A stretch of DNA of 64,000 nt, taken from the NCBI RefSeq assembly GCF_003112735.1, contig NZ_BFBR01000002.1, forward strand, positions 401,668 to 465,667, in the 5' to 3' direction. The number at the start of each line of letters is the position of its first letter. Position 1 is the first letter of the stretch. The stretch comes from Candidatus Phycosocius bacilliformis (GTDB taxonomy: Bacteria; Pseudomonadota; Alphaproteobacteria; Caulobacterales; Aquidulcibacteraceae). The notes under the pieces were generated by a model. The model worked only from the letters and a program-made list of their open reading frames with translations. It ran no database searches and was not told the origin of the DNA. Below, piece by piece: positions 62,388 through 64,000 of the stretch. Made by a program: the position numbers and the translations under genes.

Positions 62388-62906
62388 TTAGGCGGCTTCA
62401 GTTTCAGACTTTTTGGCAGCCTTTGGGGCTTTGCTGGCCTTCAGCGCTTCGATTTCGGCGGTCAATGCCTCAACCTTGGCGGTCAGGGTTTCAACTTGAT
62501 GGCCCAGCGAGAAGATGTTGAGCGGGGCGACCTTGTCGACAAAGGGGGTCACCTTTTCCAGAACGGTCTTGCGAACGGCTTCAAAGCGCTCTTCGAGATC
62601 GTTGATGCGGGTTTCCGACGCGGTCTTGACCTGAGCAGTGGTCTTTTCGACATATTCGGTCACCTTGCCAGCGGCTTCATTCTTGGAGATGCTGGCGCGA
62701 ACCAGATCTTCGACTTGCTCGCCCTTTTCAACCAGCTGGTCGAACAATTCGTTGGCAGCACCGGTCACTTTTTCAACGCGGCCAGCGGCTTCTTGATACA
62801 CCCGGCCATAGGCACCAACGCCAGCCAGCCAGATTTTGCGCGCGATTTCGAGGCCTTCCTTACGGGCGGTCTCAACGGTTTCAGTCACCTTGGTGGCTTC
62901 AGTCAT
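62388..62906 (-). CDS. Phasin of the PhaI/PhaF (granule-associated) type
   Basis: A 172-residue granule-surface protein. The N-terminal ARKIWLAGVGAYGRVYQEAAGRVEK is the signature of polyhydroxyalkanoate granule-associated proteins (PF05597) known from Pseudomonas PhaI/PhaF. The middle is a long amphipathic helix with coiled-coil heptads (LEERFEAVRKTVLEKV, VETLTAKVEALTAEIEALKA), and the tail KASKAPKAAKKSE is a short Lys/Ala stretch like the start of the PhaF histone-like tail. Start ATG 62906 has AAGGAGAG. It is convergent with phaD (3-bp gap); the palindrome at 63002 lies about 100 bp upstream. Confidence 0.88.
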   Translation of the reverse strand: MTEATKVTETVETARKEGLEIARKIWLAGVGAYGRVYQEAAGRVEKVTGAANELFDQLVEKGEQVEDLVRASISKNEAAGKVTEYVEKTTAQVKTASETRINDLEERFEAVRKTVLEKVTPFVDKVAPLNIFSLGHQVETLTAKVEALTAEIEALKASKAPKAAKKSETEAA

Positions 62907-63001
62907 TTTGGTCTCTCCTTGTGAGGGCCGCGAATGGGGGAGGAGCAGCCCTTTGTTGTGATGAGACCCTTCTACCGCCCCATTTTAGAAAGCGCATACT
63001 A

Positions 63002-63020
63002 AATGCTGCGCTGCAGCATT
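63002..63020. promoter_or_regulatory. Probable PhaR-type operator upstream of the phasin gene
   Basis: AATGCTGC-GCT-GCAGCATT is a perfect palindrome with 8-bp arms and contains CTGC-N3-GCAG, the form reported for PhaR operators in Paracoccus. It lies about 96 bp upstream of the phasin start. A matching site in the phaC-phaD spacer was looked for and not seen. Confidence 0.55.
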
Positions 63021-63061
63021 CTTTGCCTGAACTGGTTGGCACAGCGCGCATCACAAAGTGC

Positions 63062-63153
63062 TGTCATACCGGACGGCGGACGCCGGTCCGGGATCATGGG
63101 ACGCCCTTGCTCAACGAGATACCCGCTCTGCGCTTCGCTTCGGCGGGGATGAC
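63062..63153 (+). repeat. Dispersed relative of the 123-bp repeat, hairpins in swapped order
   Basis: TGTCATACCGGACGGCGG through GGTCCGGGATCA (63062-63095) resembles hairpin 2, and ACCCGCTCTGCGCTTCGC through GGCGGGGATGACA (about 63120-63153) resembles hairpin 1 of the 56561 array. The order is inverted relative to the tandem copies. Confidence 0.85.
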
Positions 63154-63232
63154 ATCGTTTTGGTTTGGTATTTTGTCTGGAAGCGCTTTGGTGATCCCTA
63201 TGGTCCACCAAACCGCACTCTCAATTGTTATG

Positions 63233-63323
63233 GCGACAGCTGGGTGGTCAAGTGTCGGTTTTCTGTGAAAACCGATCGCATCGCGACGCAGCAAAGCTGC
63301 GCACTTGACGACCCAGATGTCGC
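63233..63323. other. Four-stem cloverleaf-like inverted repeat
   Basis: The outer arms 63233-63254 and 63302-63323 (22 bp) pair with two mismatches. Inside lie three abutting hairpins: TCGGTTTTC-TGT-GAAAACCGA (63255-63275), TCGC-ATC-GCGA (63276-63286) and CGCAGC-AAA-GCTGCG (63287-63301). No unpaired bases separate the stems. It is not a tRNA: the outer stem is too long and the T-loop and anticodon features are missing. It could form a DNA cruciform or an RNA fold, and may be a small palindromic mobile element. Confidence 0.85.
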
Positions 63324-63339
63324 GCTCAAACTCGACCAT

Positions 63340-63373
63340 CCGTTTTGGTGAAACGGAAGATGCACCAAAACGG
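63340..63373. repeat. Perfect 11-bp inverted repeat
   Basis: CCGTTTTGGTG (63340-63350) and CACCAAAACGG (63363-63373) enclose a 12-base loop, 16 bp after the cloverleaf element. No T-run follows on either strand, so it is probably not a terminator. Confidence 0.85.
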
Positions 63374-63420
63374 TTCCAGATGAAAAGCTACCCACACCCC
63401 TGTCATTTCGGACACCCCCT

Positions 63421-63475
63421 CACCCCCGTCCCCTCTCCCCCGTCCCCTCTCCCCCTTAGGGGGCGAGGGGAGAGC
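63421..63475. repeat. C-rich direct repeat with a distal hairpin
   Basis: CCCCCGTCCCCTCT is repeated twice (from about 63423) and the following CTCTCCCCC-TTA-GGGGGCGAGGGGAGAG can form a stem. It looks like the CTCTCCCC/GGGGAGAG hairpin elements common in proteobacterial intergenic DNA. Confidence 0.75.
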
Positions 63476-63488
63476 GCAATATACCCTG

Positions 63489-63604
63489 AGGTCCCCGCTC
63501 TGCGCTGACGCTCCGGCGGGGATGACACCGTTAAAAAAGCTGAATTATACATAGTGGTGTCATCCCGGACGGCGGTAGCCGATCCGGGATCTTGTGCCGC
63601 ACAT
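63489..63604 (+). repeat. Dispersed copy of the 123-bp repeat unit
   Basis: AGGTCCCCGCTCTGCGCT through CGCACAT matches the units at 56561-56929 over nearly their full length, including the linker ACACCGTTAAAAAAGCTGAA and hairpin 2. It has a one-base insertion in hairpin 1 and lies 7 kb from the array, in the same orientation, directly before the tuf terminator. Confidence 0.92.
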
Positions 63605-63635
63605 AAAAACGCCCCGACCTTTCGGTCGGGGCGTT
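63604..63635 (-). terminator. Intrinsic terminator of tuf
   Basis: On the minus strand, AACGCCCCGACC, loop GAAA and GGTCGGGGCGTT form a perfect 12-bp stem, followed by TTTTATGT. It lies about 25 bp after the tuf stop codon. Confidence 0.95.
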
Positions 63636-63659
63636 CATTCGTTTGACTGGAGTTAATTC

Positions 63660-64000
63660 TTATTCGATGACCGAAGCCACAACGCCTGCACCAACGGTGC
63701 GGCCGCCTTCGCGGATTGCAAAGCGCAGACCCTGGGTCATGGCGATCGGGGTGATCAGTTCAACCGTGATCTTAATGTTGTCGCCAGGCATCACCATTTC
63801 CACGCCCGCTGGCAACATGCAGATGCCCGTCACGTCCGTCGTCCGGAAGTAGAATTGGGGACGATAATTGGTAAAGAATGGCGTGTGACGGCCACCCTCT
63901 TCCTTCGTCAGGATATAGGCCTCAGCTTCAAACTTCTTGTGTGGCTTGATGCTGCCAGGCTTACACAACACCTGACCACGCTCCACACCCGTCCGGTCAA
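63660..64000 (-). CDS. tuf: Elongation factor Tu, C-terminal part only (cut by window edge)
   Basis: EF-Tu delivers aminoacyl-tRNA to the ribosome with GTP. Only the last 113 residues are in the window, the third domain: [48 protein letters not shown], and the C-terminal [15 protein letters not shown], which are nearly invariant. The upstream domains lie beyond the right edge. A strong terminator follows the stop. The chromosome may carry a second tuf, which the window cannot show. Confidence 0.97.
   Translation of the reverse strand, partial: DRTGVERGQVLCKPGSIKPHKKFEAEAYILTKEEGGRHTPFFTNYRPQFYFRTTDVTGICMLPAGVEMVMPGDNIKITVELITPIAMTQGLRFAIREGGRTVGAGVVASVIE

Noticed and set aside
63233..63323. 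tRNA or tRNA-like gene
   Set aside because: The outer stem is 22 bp, the inner loops have only 3 bases, and there is no T-loop, D-loop or anticodon pattern.

Overview
The window is ordinary chromosomal DNA of an alphaproteobacterium. The base composition looks moderately GC-rich by eye. Supporting signs are a PII/glutamine synthetase pair (glnB-glnA), a lipid A/Kdo gene run in the order DUF374 acyltransferase-waaA-lpxK-LpxL-like acyltransferase, a PccA-type biotin carboxylase, many acyl-CoA and polyhydroxyalkanoate (PHA) genes, and hairpin-forming intergenic repeats. A Caulobacterales/Hyphomonadales-type host is plausible, but the sequence alone does not settle the genus. I see no integrase, transposase, phage module or CRISPR array.

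Layout. 1-7.3 kb: a partial selO, cobT and cobS for the end of cobalamin synthesis, a DUF1289 protein, argS, a lipoprotein, ispH and tRNA-Arg(CCT). 7.4-16.6 kb: a DUF3313 lipoprotein, a membrane hybrid histidine kinase, a secreted amylo-alpha-1,6-glucosidase-like enzyme, then carB (without carA beside it) and greA. 16.6-26 kb: scoB/scoA CoA-transferase, a methyltransferase, a GH5 glycosidase coupled to an acyltransferase, a thiolase-like protein, glnB and glnA. 26-36.4 kb: a lytic transglycosylase-like lipoprotein, hydrolases, a royal-jelly-family beta-propeller protein, an NAD-dependent reductase divergent from a TetR regulator, an enoyl-CoA hydratase, an AEC transporter, a YgfZ protein, a proline iminopeptidase, an epoxide-hydrolase-like protein, DUF423 and a thioesterase. 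36.5-48.7 kb: an unrecognised protein, mprF, a BaiN-like flavoprotein, an aldo/keto reductase, DUF1566 and MarR genes, a YegD-like Hsp70, the pccA biotin carboxylase, a small membrane protein/XRE regulator pair and a potassium-channel-like protein. 48.8-54.7 kb: the envelope (Kdo-lipid A) cluster with a phosphatase. 54.7-57.5 kb: a TetR/SDR divergent pair, a 123-bp tandem repeat and a free-methionine sulfoxide reductase. 57.5-63 kb: a PHA locus. 63-64 kb: a repeat-rich spacer and the 3' end of tuf.

The most interesting region is 57.6-63.4 kb. A PHA synthase with Pseudomonas class II features (phaC) is followed by a PhaZ-type depolymerase. A PhaD-like TetR regulator is divergent from phaC, and a PhaI/PhaF-type phasin faces phaD. 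This reproduces the medium-chain-length PHA locus of pseudomonads in an alphaproteobacterial setting. Upstream of the phasin is a CTGC-GCT-GCAG palindrome that matches the operator known for the unrelated PhaR regulator of Paracoccus. The spacer beyond it holds a four-stem cloverleaf-like inverted repeat whose stems abut without unpaired bases (63233-63323).

Several regulator genes sit next to clear palindromic operator candidates: MarR at 43962, the XRE pair at 47534-47580 and TetR at 55608. Many convergent gene pairs meet with zero or negative spacing and no room for separate terminators.
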